From Proteobacteria bacterium ST_bin11 (GTDB taxonomy: Bacteria; Pseudomonadota; Gammaproteobacteria; Methylococcales; Methylomonadaceae), in NCBI GenBank assembly GCA_002083615.1, contig MSXO01000008.1, positions 62,001 to 126,000 of the forward strand: a stretch of 64,000 bases of DNA. Reading direction: 5' to 3'. Every line of letters starts with the position of its first letter. The first letter of the stretch is position 1. The notes below the pieces were generated by a model. That model was not told the DNA's origin and ran no database searches. It saw only the letters and a list, made by a program, of their open reading frames with translations. The translations under genes were made by a program, and so were the position numbers. Positions 1-7,846 of this stretch are shown one piece after another.

Positions 1-2982
1 CATCACCATCAGGTTAAGCCAGTCCGTCGGCGCATACATTAAATCTAGCATGTGCATTTGCATATGCATTTTGGTGGGCTTGTACAAACAGCCGGCTGCA
101 TAGCCTTCGCAAGCATTGTTAACTAGGGTGAGGTCGTCGACAAACCCATCACCTTGGCGCATCGAGCCGCTTTGTACCCCATACATAAACCGATAGCCGA
201 CCATAATGGCGTCGCTTTGATTCATCATATGTCCAAACATAACGCCCGCAGGTAGCGCCGCACCATGCTGATGGTGATGATGTTCATGGTCGCCGCTGCC
301 GCCGCCTAGGAAAGCCAAGCTGCGGGCCGACAAGTCCACGCTGAGATTGGCGTGCGCCATGAAATAATCGAAATCGGCGTAATTGCCTACGCCACCGCCA
401 CCGATTTTAAGATTCCCTGCATGCGCGGTGTATTCGAAGCCGGTTTCTAGCTTAATTCCGCGCGCGAATTCCTTGGTAACGGTAAGTCCACCACCGAGCG
501 TGCCAAAGGCCGACAAGCGGAAATCACTAGAGTAAAAGCCATCTTCTCGTGGCGCCAAAAAATATGGTGCAAAAAAATCCGCTTGTGATTGAGAGTAGTA
601 GCGCAGGCTGGGCGTCACGGTCCAACCGTTCGCGAGAGACTGAAACCATTTCATTTCCATGGTATGCGAATTCACATTCCAGTCATCAGTGAAAAAACGG
701 TAATCCAAATGGACGGTAGCATTGAGATTGGGTAAATGTTGATTGATCCGATTTGACCATGACCACAAATTCCGTTGTCTAGGGCGACTATCCCGAAATA
801 ATTCGATGCCAACCATTTCCAATCGGGTGATGCCGTTCCAGTCGAGATTAGCCGATCGGTCGGGATCGCCGATGGTATTTTCGATTTCGGCATATTCTTC
901 AGCCGTGATCTCACCGCGAACGTAAACGTATTTGTAAGGATTGCTCAAATAACCGCGTTGATGGGTGTAATTCAGCGTGCTTTGAAACAGCGTGTTTTTG
1001 CCCAACACCTGAGATAAGCCGAGCGTGAAATTATCAAACTGACTGTTTTCATTGAGATCAGGGTAATTAGGTGACGCGTAATCATGGTTGTGGCCGCCCG
1101 CAGCGGTGTGCGGAGTCGAACGGTTGATTTGATTGCTAGTTTTGCCGTAGCCGAATGAAACCGTTGTCAGTTTGTCGTTGAATTCATGATTGATATTGAT
1201 AGAGCCGAAGTTGGAGAGAAAGTCGGGTTCATCAGAATATCCGCCACTAAAACTTAAGGTGCTGTCAGCCAAGTAATAGTTGGTGGTAAATTTCGGCATC
1301 GAACGCGTTTCCTGGGGTTGCATGGCGAAGCGCTCTAGAGCAGGCGTGTTTGTCGGGGTGATAGTGTTTAGTATTGCGGCATAGCGCGCGACCAAGGCGT
1401 TGTAACGCAACTGGTTCTGTAGATTTGGCAAATCGGCTAGGGCCGCTTGCCGATCCTGTTCAAGTAGCGCAATTTCGTTATTATAAGATTGAGTCAGATT
1501 GGCGATGAGAGTGTCTCGCCGAGTCTTAGCGTCGCCGTAAGCGGCAATCGCGTCGTTGTCTAGGTTGAGACTCAGGATGTTTTGGTCCTTCAGTGCGGTT
1601 CGAGCGGCGATAAGAGCATCATATTGAGCATCTAAAGCTGCTCGAAAGCTGTCTTGATCGGCGTTCCAGGCTACCCAGATCACGCTCGGCGACACGTTGA
1701 TATCGTCGACCAAAATATTGAAAGCCATATCATTGGGAATTTTGCCGACATTGTTAAAGTTGGCAAAATGTATCCAGGCCGCTTTGATATTTTGGAAAGC
1801 GCTATTAAGGCTCAATGTCCCGTTGAAGCCATTGGCAAAGGTTTGATATGCCGTGCAGGTAGAATACTCGGCGCAATTTCCTGTTTTATCGTTGTCGGCA
1901 AGATTGGTATTTACCGCCGAGTTAAATCCCAAGACTTTCCAAAAATGTTGATTGGCGTCATAACCGGGTTGCCCCGGTGTGAACGGGTTGGCCTCTTCAT
2001 CGTAACTTGCATTGATTTTCATCGAATTCAAGCTGAAGGCTGATGAGTCTACGGACCTTATATAGATGCCGCCTGCATCGTTATGGTGGTTGATTTGGCG
2101 ATTGGCGGACGAACCGCCTCTGTGAAGATGGGCGCCTTGTTGAGTCGGGTCTGAGATGGTACCAATGATCATGCCATTTTGAACGACGCAATCGCCACTG
2201 GTGCAATTGCCGCCAGCCAACGGCGGCGTATTGGCTTTTCCGAAATACGCGCCGTCAGGCAATATGGTCGTACCTGTCCCGAAGTTAACTGTTGTAGAGA
2301 ACTCTATGCTGTTGGGCTTTTGGTTTTGCGCGATCTCGTTTTGTTTTTGCTGTTCAAGCAGCGCTTTATCTTGATCGTAATCTAATTCCAAAATCGGTAA
2401 GCTAGGGTGTATTAGTCTCAGATCCTCATAATAGTCAACGGTAACATCGGATTTCAAACCGCTATATCTGTTTGTTAGTGACGTTGCAAGCGCAGTATTT
2501 TCAACCCCAATAGCGTTTCGTCGATAATCCACCGTATCCGCAATTTCGATGGCGAATTGATCTCGCAGATTGGCAACTTTCTTAAATGTGTCGAGTCCGC
2601 CACGGAATGTGATCGTGTCGGCACCCAGCACTCCGGATGCGGCAGACACCAAATCTTTGTAGACCTCCGCGCCAGTGCCGTATTCCGATGCCGGTAATAA
2701 TGTCAAGGTTTCCGGCAGGCTGAACACCGGCGTGGCGCCGGAATAGGTGTCTCGATCGAGGCTGAAAGCCAGTTCCAATCTATCCGTCAGTGGAAGGATG
2801 CTATCGGCATGGTAAACCGACACTTGCATGCGACTAGCGCTTTCCTGGTAGTAACCGTAACTGACGTTACCAGCAATGTTGGCGGCCGGAATAGCCGCAT
2901 AGCTTTGCAGCCCGGGCAGACCCAAGGCTGCGGAAGTGAATGCCGCCAGGGCTTTGCTTTTGTCAGTCTTAATTGCAGCCAC
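1..2982 (-). CDS. DUF3570 outer-membrane protein with an embedded PEP-CTERM-type module (3' end outside window)
   Basis: The frame is open from a GTG near 2982 (or 2988) to position 1, about 994 codons, with no ATG available upstream. The start overlaps the end of the DUF4266 gene. The N-terminus reads like DUF3570 leaders (Lys-rich, then ALGLPGL). DUF3570 motifs return after residue ~540: GGYSDEPDFLS, SNPYKYV, DSRPRQR, SHTMEMKWFQ, RYYSQSQADFFAPYF and SSDFRLSAFG. Between them lie a ~200-residue insert (about residues 227-431, positions 1690-2300) homologous to the secreted protein at 4338-5150, and a coiled-coil-like stretch (about 440-535). Near residue 900 is a His cluster (HEHHHHQH), then a second barrel-like part with the Met/His run MHMQMHM near residue 972. 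DUF3570 proteins are usually about 400 residues, so this is a composite. Likely an outer-membrane beta-barrel; metal (perhaps copper) binding is inferred. Function unknown. Confidence 0.85.
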   Translation of the reverse strand, partial: MAAIKTDKSKALAAFTSAALGLPGLQSYAAIPAANIAGNVSYGYYQESASRMQVSVYHADSILPLTDRLELAFSLDRDTYSGATPVFSLPETLTLLPASEYGTGAEVYKDLVSAASGVLGADTITFRGGLDTFKKVANLRDQFAIEIADTVDYRRNAIGVENTALATSLTNRYSGLKSDVTVDYYEDLRLIHPSLPILELDYDQDKALLEQQKQNEIAQNQKPNSIEFSTTVNFGTGTTILPDGAYFGKANTPPLAGGNCTSGDCVVQNGMIIGTISDPTQQGAHLHRGGSSANRQINHHNDAGGIYIRSVDSSAFSLNSMKINASYDEEANPFTPGQPGYDANQHFWKVLGFNSAVNTNLADNDKTGNCAEYSTCTAYQTFANGFNGTLSLNSAFQNIKAAWIHFANFNNVGKIPNDMAFNILVDDINVSPSVIWVAWNADQDSFRAALDAQYDALIAARTALKDQNILSLNLDNDAIAAYGDAKTRRDTLIANLTQSYNNEIALLEQDRQAALADLPNLQNQLRYNALVARYAAILNTITPTNTPALERFAMQPQETRSMPKFTTNYYLADSTLSFSGGYSDEPDFLSNFGSININHEFNDKLTTVSFGYGKTSNQINRSTPHTAAGGHNHDYASPNYPDLNENSQFDNFTLGLSQVLGKNTLFQSTLNYTHQRGYLSNPYKYVYVRGEITAEEYAEIENTIGDPDRSANLDWNGITRLEMVGIELFRDSRPRQRNLWSWSNRINQHLPNLNATVHLDYRFFTDDWNVNSHTMEMKWFQSLANGWTVTPSLRYYSQSQADFFAPYFLAPREDGFYSSDFRLSAFGTLGGGLTVTKEFARGIKLETGFEYTAHAGNLKIGGGGVGNYADFDYFMAHANLSVDLSARSLAFLGGGSGDHEHHHHQHGAALPAGVMFGHMMNQSDAIMVGYRFMYGVQSGSMRQGDGFVDDLTLVNNACEGYAAGCLYKPTKMHMQMHMLDLMYAPTDWLNLMVM

Positions 2983-3190
2983 AGCCACCCCCAGCGGAAC
3001 CGTGACCACCTTGGGCTGCGGCTTTGCTGGTAAATATGTGATCCCTGAAGGCGTTTTGATTGGGTGTCGGGTAAATAGCCATTTCCGGTTTGGCTAGGTT
3101 GCCACGCTCCCACGGCGCTACAGGCGCGCAGCCGGCAAGCGAAGTAATTAGCACAGCAGTCCACATGGCTGCATAAGTCTTTTTCGACAT
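2969..3190 (-). CDS. DUF4266 small lipoprotein
   Basis: This is a 73-residue protein with a lipoprotein signal peptide; the lipobox LAGC places the lipidated cysteine at residue 21. The mature part carries the DUF4266 hallmarks: PWERGNLAKPEM followed by a Gly-rich tail ending GGGCGCN. The family is known from gene neighbourhoods with DUF3570 and thioredoxin-like proteins, as seen here: it starts 10 bases after the thioredoxin-like gene and its end overlaps the DUF3570 start. The start at MSKKTY is preferred because an upstream in-frame start would overlap the preceding gene and bury the signal peptide. The two terminal cysteines could bind metal or be redox partners of the upstream thioredoxin-like protein; that is inference. 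Confidence 0.85.
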   Translation of the reverse strand: MSKKTYAAMWTAVLITSLAGCAPVAPWERGNLAKPEMAIYPTPNQNAFRDHIFTSKAAAQGGHGSAGGGCGCN

Positions 3191-3200
3191 AAACAGCGGA

Positions 3201-3695
3201 CTATTCCGTGAGTAAGCCGGCAATCGATCTTTCCAGCTCAGGCTTGTCTTCGTCTCTGAATCCCAGGTGGATCATGCGCACTTTCCCCGACTTATCAATC
3301 AGGTAGGAAGATGGCATGGCTTTTACGCTATATGTCTCGGGGCATCCCCCGCTGGGGTCGAAAAATTGCGGATAGTCGACTGGGTTTTGCGTCAAGTAAG
3401 CTTGCGCCTCGCCGCTGTTTTCATCCACATTGATGGCTACCACTTCAAATCCTTTAGCGCTCAGAGCATTGCGAATCCTATTAAGAAAGGGCATCGATTT
3501 TTTGCAGGGAGGGCACCACGTCGCCCAAAAATCAACCAGAAGGACCTTTCCTCGATAGCTTTGGGCGCTAAATTTTTCGGTTGCCAACGAGTTTGCTGAA
3601 TCGCAGGCTGGTGCTTCTTCACCAACACCGAGAGCAAATGATGTTCCGAGATTCAACGAATACAAAATGACTGCGGTAAAGAAAGCTCTTGGCAT
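3201..3695 (-). CDS. TlpA/ResA-like periplasmic thioredoxin-fold protein
   Basis: A 164-residue protein with an N-terminal signal peptide (hydrophobic stretch to about residue 22) and a thioredoxin fold. The active site WCPPC has cysteines at 61 and 64, and the cis-Pro loop is seen as AMPSSYLI. VLLVDFWATWC and VVAINVDE are typical of TlpA/ResA-like reductases that keep cysteines of other exported proteins reduced. It is the first gene of a unit followed directly by the DUF4266 lipoprotein, whose terminal CGC is a plausible client, and the DUF3570 protein. No strong Shine-Dalgarno sequence precedes the ATG. A sigma-54-like promoter lies at 3771-3786. Two extra cysteines (residue 31 and in the GGCPETY loop) are of unknown role. 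Confidence 0.9.
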   Translation of the reverse strand: MPRAFFTAVILYSLNLGTSFALGVGEEAPACDSANSLATEKFSAQSYRGKVLLVDFWATWCPPCKKSMPFLNRIRNALSAKGFEVVAINVDENSGEAQAYLTQNPVDYPQFFDPSGGCPETYSVKAMPSSYLIDKSGKVRMIHLGFRDEDKPELERSIAGLLTE

Positions 3696-3731
3696 AGTGT
3701 GGCGTTAATAATGGGGCTTGAAATATTTGAG

Positions 3732-3753
3732 GTCGGCGGTACCAGTCGCCGAC
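3732..3753. repeat. inverted repeat upstream of the thioredoxin-like gene
   Basis: Perfect 7-base arms (GTCGGCG and CGCCGAC) flank an 8-base loop, 37 bases before the start of the thioredoxin-like gene. There is no T-run on either side, so it is not an obvious terminator. It may be an operator or a 5' leader hairpin. The rest of the 640-base gap between 3696 and 4337 holds two sigma-54-like sites and no convincing gene. Confidence 0.4.
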
Positions 3754-3770
3754 AAAACCTTATATCAATA

Positions 3771-3786
3771 AGCAAATTTGATGCCT
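3771..3786 (-). promoter_or_regulatory. putative sigma-54 (RpoN) promoter of the thioredoxin/DUF4266/DUF3570 unit
   Basis: On the minus strand this reads AGGCATCAAATTTGCT. GG and GC are separated by ten bases, as in the -24/-12 consensus TGGC-N7-TTGC, with one mismatch in the first box. It would start transcription about 65 bases before the ATG at 3695. By itself it is a weak call; the better match on the other strand at 4272-4288 makes it more interesting. Confidence 0.35.
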
Positions 3787-4271
3787 AATAATTAAACTTG
3801 GCTGCGAGTGGTGTCTTGTATCCAGCAACAGGCTTACTATTCAGTTTGTTTTTTAAACTGGGAAGCAAAAGGTGGGGCATTTGCCGGATCTGGTGTGTGA
3901 TTTAACATAGTTCTGATTCAAGCGGGTTTTGTCAGGAATGCGAAACTGAATGAGCGGCTTAGAAAGTCAGTGTATGTGGGGCAGTCAAAGTTATGAAAAC
4001 CAAATCAGGAGTGTTTGCTTGATTGCCTGTGTTGGTTGCCGTTTTGTGCTGCTCCAAACGCTGGAGTTGTTGGGGAAAACCCCGATAACTAACTGTTCCA
4101 AAAAACGATATAGGACTTTTAATGCTACCGCGTTGCGGCGTGTTAGGGAGGTGTTTGTAGGTCGGGCTATGGCCCAGACGTTAATGTCGCAGTGTTATTG
4201 AAGCCGATAGTGTCTAGTCGATTCCGTGCCGGGATATTAGAAATTTCATAACCGTCTGGATGGAGATTATT

Positions 4272-4288
4272 CTGGCCCCATAATTGCT
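4272..4288 (+). promoter_or_regulatory. putative sigma-54 (RpoN) promoter of the His-rich PEP-CTERM gene
   Basis: CTGGCCCCATAATTGCT matches the -24/-12 consensus exactly at TGGC-N7-TTGC, with the expected A/T after it. The predicted start of transcription, about 4299, leaves a short leader that contains the AAGGAGAG ribosome-binding site before the ATG at 4338. PEP-CTERM genes in other bacteria are known to be under RpoN control through the PrsK/PrsR regulators. Confidence 0.55.
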
Positions 4289-4337
4289 GTGGGTTATGGG
4301 TGAATAACTTTAATCATCGTGTATGAAGGAGAGACAA

Positions 4338-5150
4338 ATGAATAATCTTTTTAAGCTGCTTGGCGTTCCTGCCTTGCTGTCTGTGTCTGGTATCGCAGGC
4401 GCGGCCATCAGCGAGCAGACCACCGTTACGTTTGCAAATGCGCCAACCTCAGGGATTTTTGGTAAAAGCAATGCAATCGTTGGTGACATTAACTCAAATG
4501 GTTCAAATTGTGCCGAGGGGTCTTGCTATGTTGAAAATGGCGTAGTCATCTCAACGGTTTTGGATGGAACCTCCGCAGGCGCTCATCTGCACGTCGTCGG
4601 TGCTCAACCGGCAGCGCGTAGACTCCATACGCACGGGGATGCTGGTGGCGTTTACATTCGCCTTACCGATGGCTCAGCTTTTAGCTTTGAATCCATCAGG
4701 ATTGCTTCGAGCTACAGCGAGGATCTCGATAACGTTTTCACGAAATTTTTGGCTGACGGCTCTCCAAACCCCGATTGGAATAGCGCTATCGACAACTTTG
4801 TAATCAAAGGCTTTAGCAATGCTAGCAACCCGGATTTGTCGCAGAACAATCATCCGACCCCGGTAGCTGAAACCAGCGTTTTCATCGGTACTAATACAGG
4901 TGCGGGTTCATTCAACGTGCTGGCGGCAAACCCTGATTTTGCTAATGTCAATGCGGTATGGATATACGCAGGGGGACGCTATAACGCGGAATTGGCTGGA
5001 CAGCGCAACTTTGATGTCAAGTTCGACGATATCAAGTTGAATGCACCCGTAGCAGCTGCAGTGCCGCTGCCTGGCGCGGTATGGTTGTTCGGTTCTGCCG
5101 TTATGGGCTTCTTAGCTAGATCAAAGCGTCAAAATCAATTGACTGCCTAA
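4338..5150 (+). CDS. His-rich PEP-CTERM surface protein, possible CorA/MopE-like metal binder
   Basis: A 270-residue secreted protein. The ATG at 4338 is preferred over 4323 because AAGGAGAG sits at ideal distance before it. It has a signal peptide to about residue 22. The C-terminal sorting segment VPLPGAVWLFGSAVMGFL, followed by basic residues, is a PEP-CTERM variant recognised by exosortase systems. The mature part has C58-x4-C63, a GAHLH motif (H83, H85), H97 and H99, DAGGVYIR and W208. The same motifs occur in the insert of the DUF3570 protein at 1-2982. Size (~28 kDa) and position before a di-heme peroxidase recall CorA-CorB and MopE-SACCP of methanotrophs, where two His and a Trp-derived kynurenine bind copper. 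Sequence kinship to CorA is not proven here. A strong terminator follows. Confidence 0.8.
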   Translation: MNNLFKLLGVPALLSVSGIAGAAISEQTTVTFANAPTSGIFGKSNAIVGDINSNGSNCAEGSCYVENGVVISTVLDGTSAGAHLHVVGAQPAARRLHTHGDAGGVYIRLTDGSAFSFESIRIASSYSEDLDNVFTKFLADGSPNPDWNSAIDNFVIKGFSNASNPDLSQNNHPTPVAETSVFIGTNTGAGSFNVLAANPDFANVNAVWIYAGGRYNAELAGQRNFDVKFDDIKLNAPVAAAVPLPGAVWLFGSAVMGFLARSKRQNQLTA

Positions 5151-5165
5151 CTTAGATTTAGAACA

Positions 5166-5197
5166 GGCTGCGGTAGTAATTGCCGCAGCCTTTTTTT
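5166..5197 (+). terminator. rho-independent terminator
   Basis: An 8-base perfect stem (GGCTGCGG 5166-5173, CCGCAGCC 5183-5190) with a 9-base loop is followed directly by seven T. It ends the unit of the His-rich PEP-CTERM gene, so the peroxidase gene downstream probably has its own promoter or relies on read-through. Confidence 0.92.
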
Positions 5198-5371
5198 ATG
5201 TTCAACGAGTTTAGTCTGGATTAGGTTTTATTAAGCTGCCTAAGTAATGCCAAACCAAATAATGAAATTGGTAAATTGCGAGTTAGCCTAGCTTGCCGCT
5301 GTTGTCAGACTCAGTACCCGTTGTAGTGAAGATATTGTTTGGCATGCCAGACAAGCGCTGGAGTTTAGTTT

Positions 5372-7747
5372 ATGAAAAAAAGTTATCTCGTACTAATTGC
5401 AGCGGCTTTGGTTGCGCAATCGGTGTTTGCTCATGGCCCTAAGCCTGGGCCGCTGCTTAATTTGCCAGCTCCCGATGTACCAGGTCTTGTCGATGGCAGT
5501 GATCCTATTGTTATCAATAAAGCCAGAGCCATTGCACTTGGTAAAGCCTTGTTCTGGGATATCAATGTCGGTAGTGATGGCATGGCATGCGGCTCTTGTC
5601 ACTTTCATGCAGGTGCCGATATTCGCACTAAAAATCAACTCAATCCGGGCTTGAAAGGAAAATCGAATGACAACGCCCTGTTCAGCGAGCTTAACTCTGG
5701 CGGTGGCGGCCCAAACCACACTTTGACGCAACAAGATTTTCCTTTACATCAAAGGGCAAATCCTTTCGATAAAAATTCAGCCGCCATTCGCGATACAGAT
5801 GATGTGGTTGCTTCCTCGGGTACCTTCAGCGGTGAATTCAAAAGCACTTCTCGGTTTATGGGTTCTAACGATGTGTGTAGCAGAGAAAGTGACGACGTCT
5901 TCAACGTCGGTCATATCAACACGCGTCGAGTAGAACCGAGAAATGCCCCCACCGTCATCAATACCATTTTTAATTTTCGTAATTTTTGGGATGGTAGGGC
6001 TAACAATGTTTATAACGGGGTCAGTCCTTGGGGAGATAGAGACCCGGATGCCGGAGTTTGGGTGAAAACAGGGGCTAGAACCGTTGCCAAACAGCGCTTG
6101 CGCCTGGAAAACGCGTCACTGGCTTCACTTGCAATGGCGCCACCATTCAGTGATACCGAAATGGGTTGCCGTCAGCGCCGCTGGGCCGATATTGGCCGTA
6201 AGTTGTTATCACGTCAACCCTTGCAACATCAGAAAGTGCACCATGAAGACAGCGTTTTCTCACCGTTAGGCTTGGTAAACAGTACACCAACCTCTCAACT
6301 TGCAGGTTTGAAAACGACTTATCGCTCGCTTATTACGCAAGCGTTCAATCCAAAATATTGGTCTCATAGTGGCAGCTCCAATGGTTTCCCGGCTCCTCGC
6401 CCAGGTGAACCGGCGTTTACGCAGGCCGAGGTCAATTTTTCCCTATTTTTTGGCGTTGCGTTGCAAATGTATCAAGCAACTTTAATTTCCGATCAGGCGC
6501 CCATCGACAGGGTTCCACGCGTATTAACTTCGGGTGGCAGCTATCTCAATCCCAAATGGAATGAACTTTATCCAAGTGATCCTGAAAAAGCGGGCAGACT
6601 CACAAATGGTTTCAATATTTTTATGGCTAACCATTGTTCTACTTGCCATGCTGGGCCTTTGGGTACATCTGCGGCTGTTGCTGCCTACGCCAAAGTGCTT
6701 AAGCCGACACCGGGTGCTTTTTATGGTCCGGAGACAGGGAAAATATTTTATGGGGTCAACGCGCTGGCTCATTTTAGTGGAGGGCACGTGGCAGGGTTGA
6801 CCGACTATGCCAATGTGGTTACTAGGGATATTACTGTTGCCGCGCCGCCGTATTCGGCACGTTTTAGAGACATTGATTTTGCTAATACCGGTGTTACTGA
6901 TCCTGATAACGACCATGGGTTGATGGATGTTGATGATTTTGGTAATCCGTTGTCGTTCAGTTACCAATATCAACAATATCTGGCGGGTTACACAGACAAT
7001 GTTGTCGATTCAGTGGTTTACCGTACCCGAGCCTGCGGCTTTATCGCGCCACTAGTCGATCCATTCGGCTCTACCGTTCCGGACACAGAGTATTTTAGTG
7101 ACGCCGATCAGCTTGAAATCGACGGCGCACGTGATGGGGTGAATAAGTCTACTGGGTGTATTGTCTCTGATCTTTCAGGGGAGCCTAATGTGCCAAAAAT
7201 ACCGACTGTAAACGCAGCAAGAGCGGCGATAACCATGCAGAAAATGGCGATTGGCGACAAAGCCGCTTTTAAGATTCCCACGTTGCGCAACGTTGAGTTA
7301 ACGGGCCCATTTATGCATAACGGTGGCATGGCAACACTGGAACAGGTCGTTGAGTTTTATGCCAGAAAAGGCAATTTCATCAATGAAAATCAGCATCATT
7401 TTTTAAACGGTATCAATTTGGTAGGGAATGCCTTACCAATTGGTTCAGAGCTTAGCTCTCAGAAAAACAGAGCCGATTTAGTAGAGTTTTTGAAAACCTT
7501 TACCGATGAACGCGTCCGCCTGGAAAAGGCTCCTTTTGATCATCCTGAAATTAAGGTGCCTCACGGTCATAAGGGCAATGCATCGTCTGTGGAGTCTGGT
7601 AACGCCATGGATGGGACGCTGGCAAAAGATGAGATGCTTGTTATCCCGGCGGTAGGTGCTAACGGCGCTTTAGAGTCTGATGGCCTGACTCCCAAGCCAA
7701 TTATGCCTTTCGAATACTATCTTCAGGAAGGGGCTTTTGCGCAGTAA
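5372..7747 (+). CDS. di-heme cytochrome c peroxidase / MauG-like protein (SACCP-like)
   Basis: A 791-residue exported protein with a signal peptide ending near VFAHG (residue 21). It has two c-type heme motifs, CGSCH (residues 73-77) and CSTCH (422-426). The C-terminal signature FKIPTLRNVELTGPFMHNGG is typical of bacterial cytochrome c peroxidase/MauG proteins. It is about twice the usual length (~330-400); the extra length lies mostly between the hemes and around residues 500-620. Methanotroph surface peroxidases (SACCP, CorB) are similarly large and sit next to the copper-binding MopE/CorA, matching the neighbour at 4338-5150. In MauG-type enzymes the product is an oxidised Trp or Tyr in a partner protein, so the neighbour is a candidate substrate. 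That pairing is inference; the family call is firm. Confidence 0.9.
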   Translation: MKKSYLVLIAAALVAQSVFAHGPKPGPLLNLPAPDVPGLVDGSDPIVINKARAIALGKALFWDINVGSDGMACGSCHFHAGADIRTKNQLNPGLKGKSNDNALFSELNSGGGGPNHTLTQQDFPLHQRANPFDKNSAAIRDTDDVVASSGTFSGEFKSTSRFMGSNDVCSRESDDVFNVGHINTRRVEPRNAPTVINTIFNFRNFWDGRANNVYNGVSPWGDRDPDAGVWVKTGARTVAKQRLRLENASLASLAMAPPFSDTEMGCRQRRWADIGRKLLSRQPLQHQKVHHEDSVFSPLGLVNSTPTSQLAGLKTTYRSLITQAFNPKYWSHSGSSNGFPAPRPGEPAFTQAEVNFSLFFGVALQMYQATLISDQAPIDRVPRVLTSGGSYLNPKWNELYPSDPEKAGRLTNGFNIFMANHCSTCHAGPLGTSAAVAAYAKVLKPTPGAFYGPETGKIFYGVNALAHFSGGHVAGLTDYANVVTRDITVAAPPYSARFRDIDFANTGVTDPDNDHGLMDVDDFGNPLSFSYQYQQYLAGYTDNVVDSVVYRTRACGFIAPLVDPFGSTVPDTEYFSDADQLEIDGARDGVNKSTGCIVSDLSGEPNVPKIPTVNAARAAITMQKMAIGDKAAFKIPTLRNVELTGPFMHNGGMATLEQVVEFYARKGNFINENQHHFLNGINLVGNALPIGSELSSQKNRADLVEFLKTFTDERVRLEKAPFDHPEIKVPHGHKGNASSVESGNAMDGTLAKDEMLVIPAVGANGALESDGLTPKPIMPFEYYLQEGAFAQ

Positions 7748-7783
7748 AGGCGACAGGCTTTGTTAATTATTTAAAAAATCCGC

Positions 7784-7815
7784 ATAACGGAAGAGCAAGA
7801 CTTTTCCGTTATTTT
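7784..7815 (+). terminator. hairpin terminator or attenuator before the next PEP-CTERM gene
   Basis: A 9-base perfect stem (ATAACGGAA 7784-7792, TTCCGTTAT 7804-7812) with an 11-base loop is followed by TTT. It lies 37 bases after the peroxidase stop and 31 bases before the next start, so it may terminate the peroxidase message or modulate read-through. Confidence 0.55.
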
Positions 7816-7846
7816 GGCCGGAAGAAAAGTAGTAAGGAAAAAATTC

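Noticed and set aside
3950..4201. 83-codon open frame in the gap between the two divergent surface-protein units
   Set aside because: No ribosome-binding site, no recognisable protein pattern, and it overlaps the expected control region.
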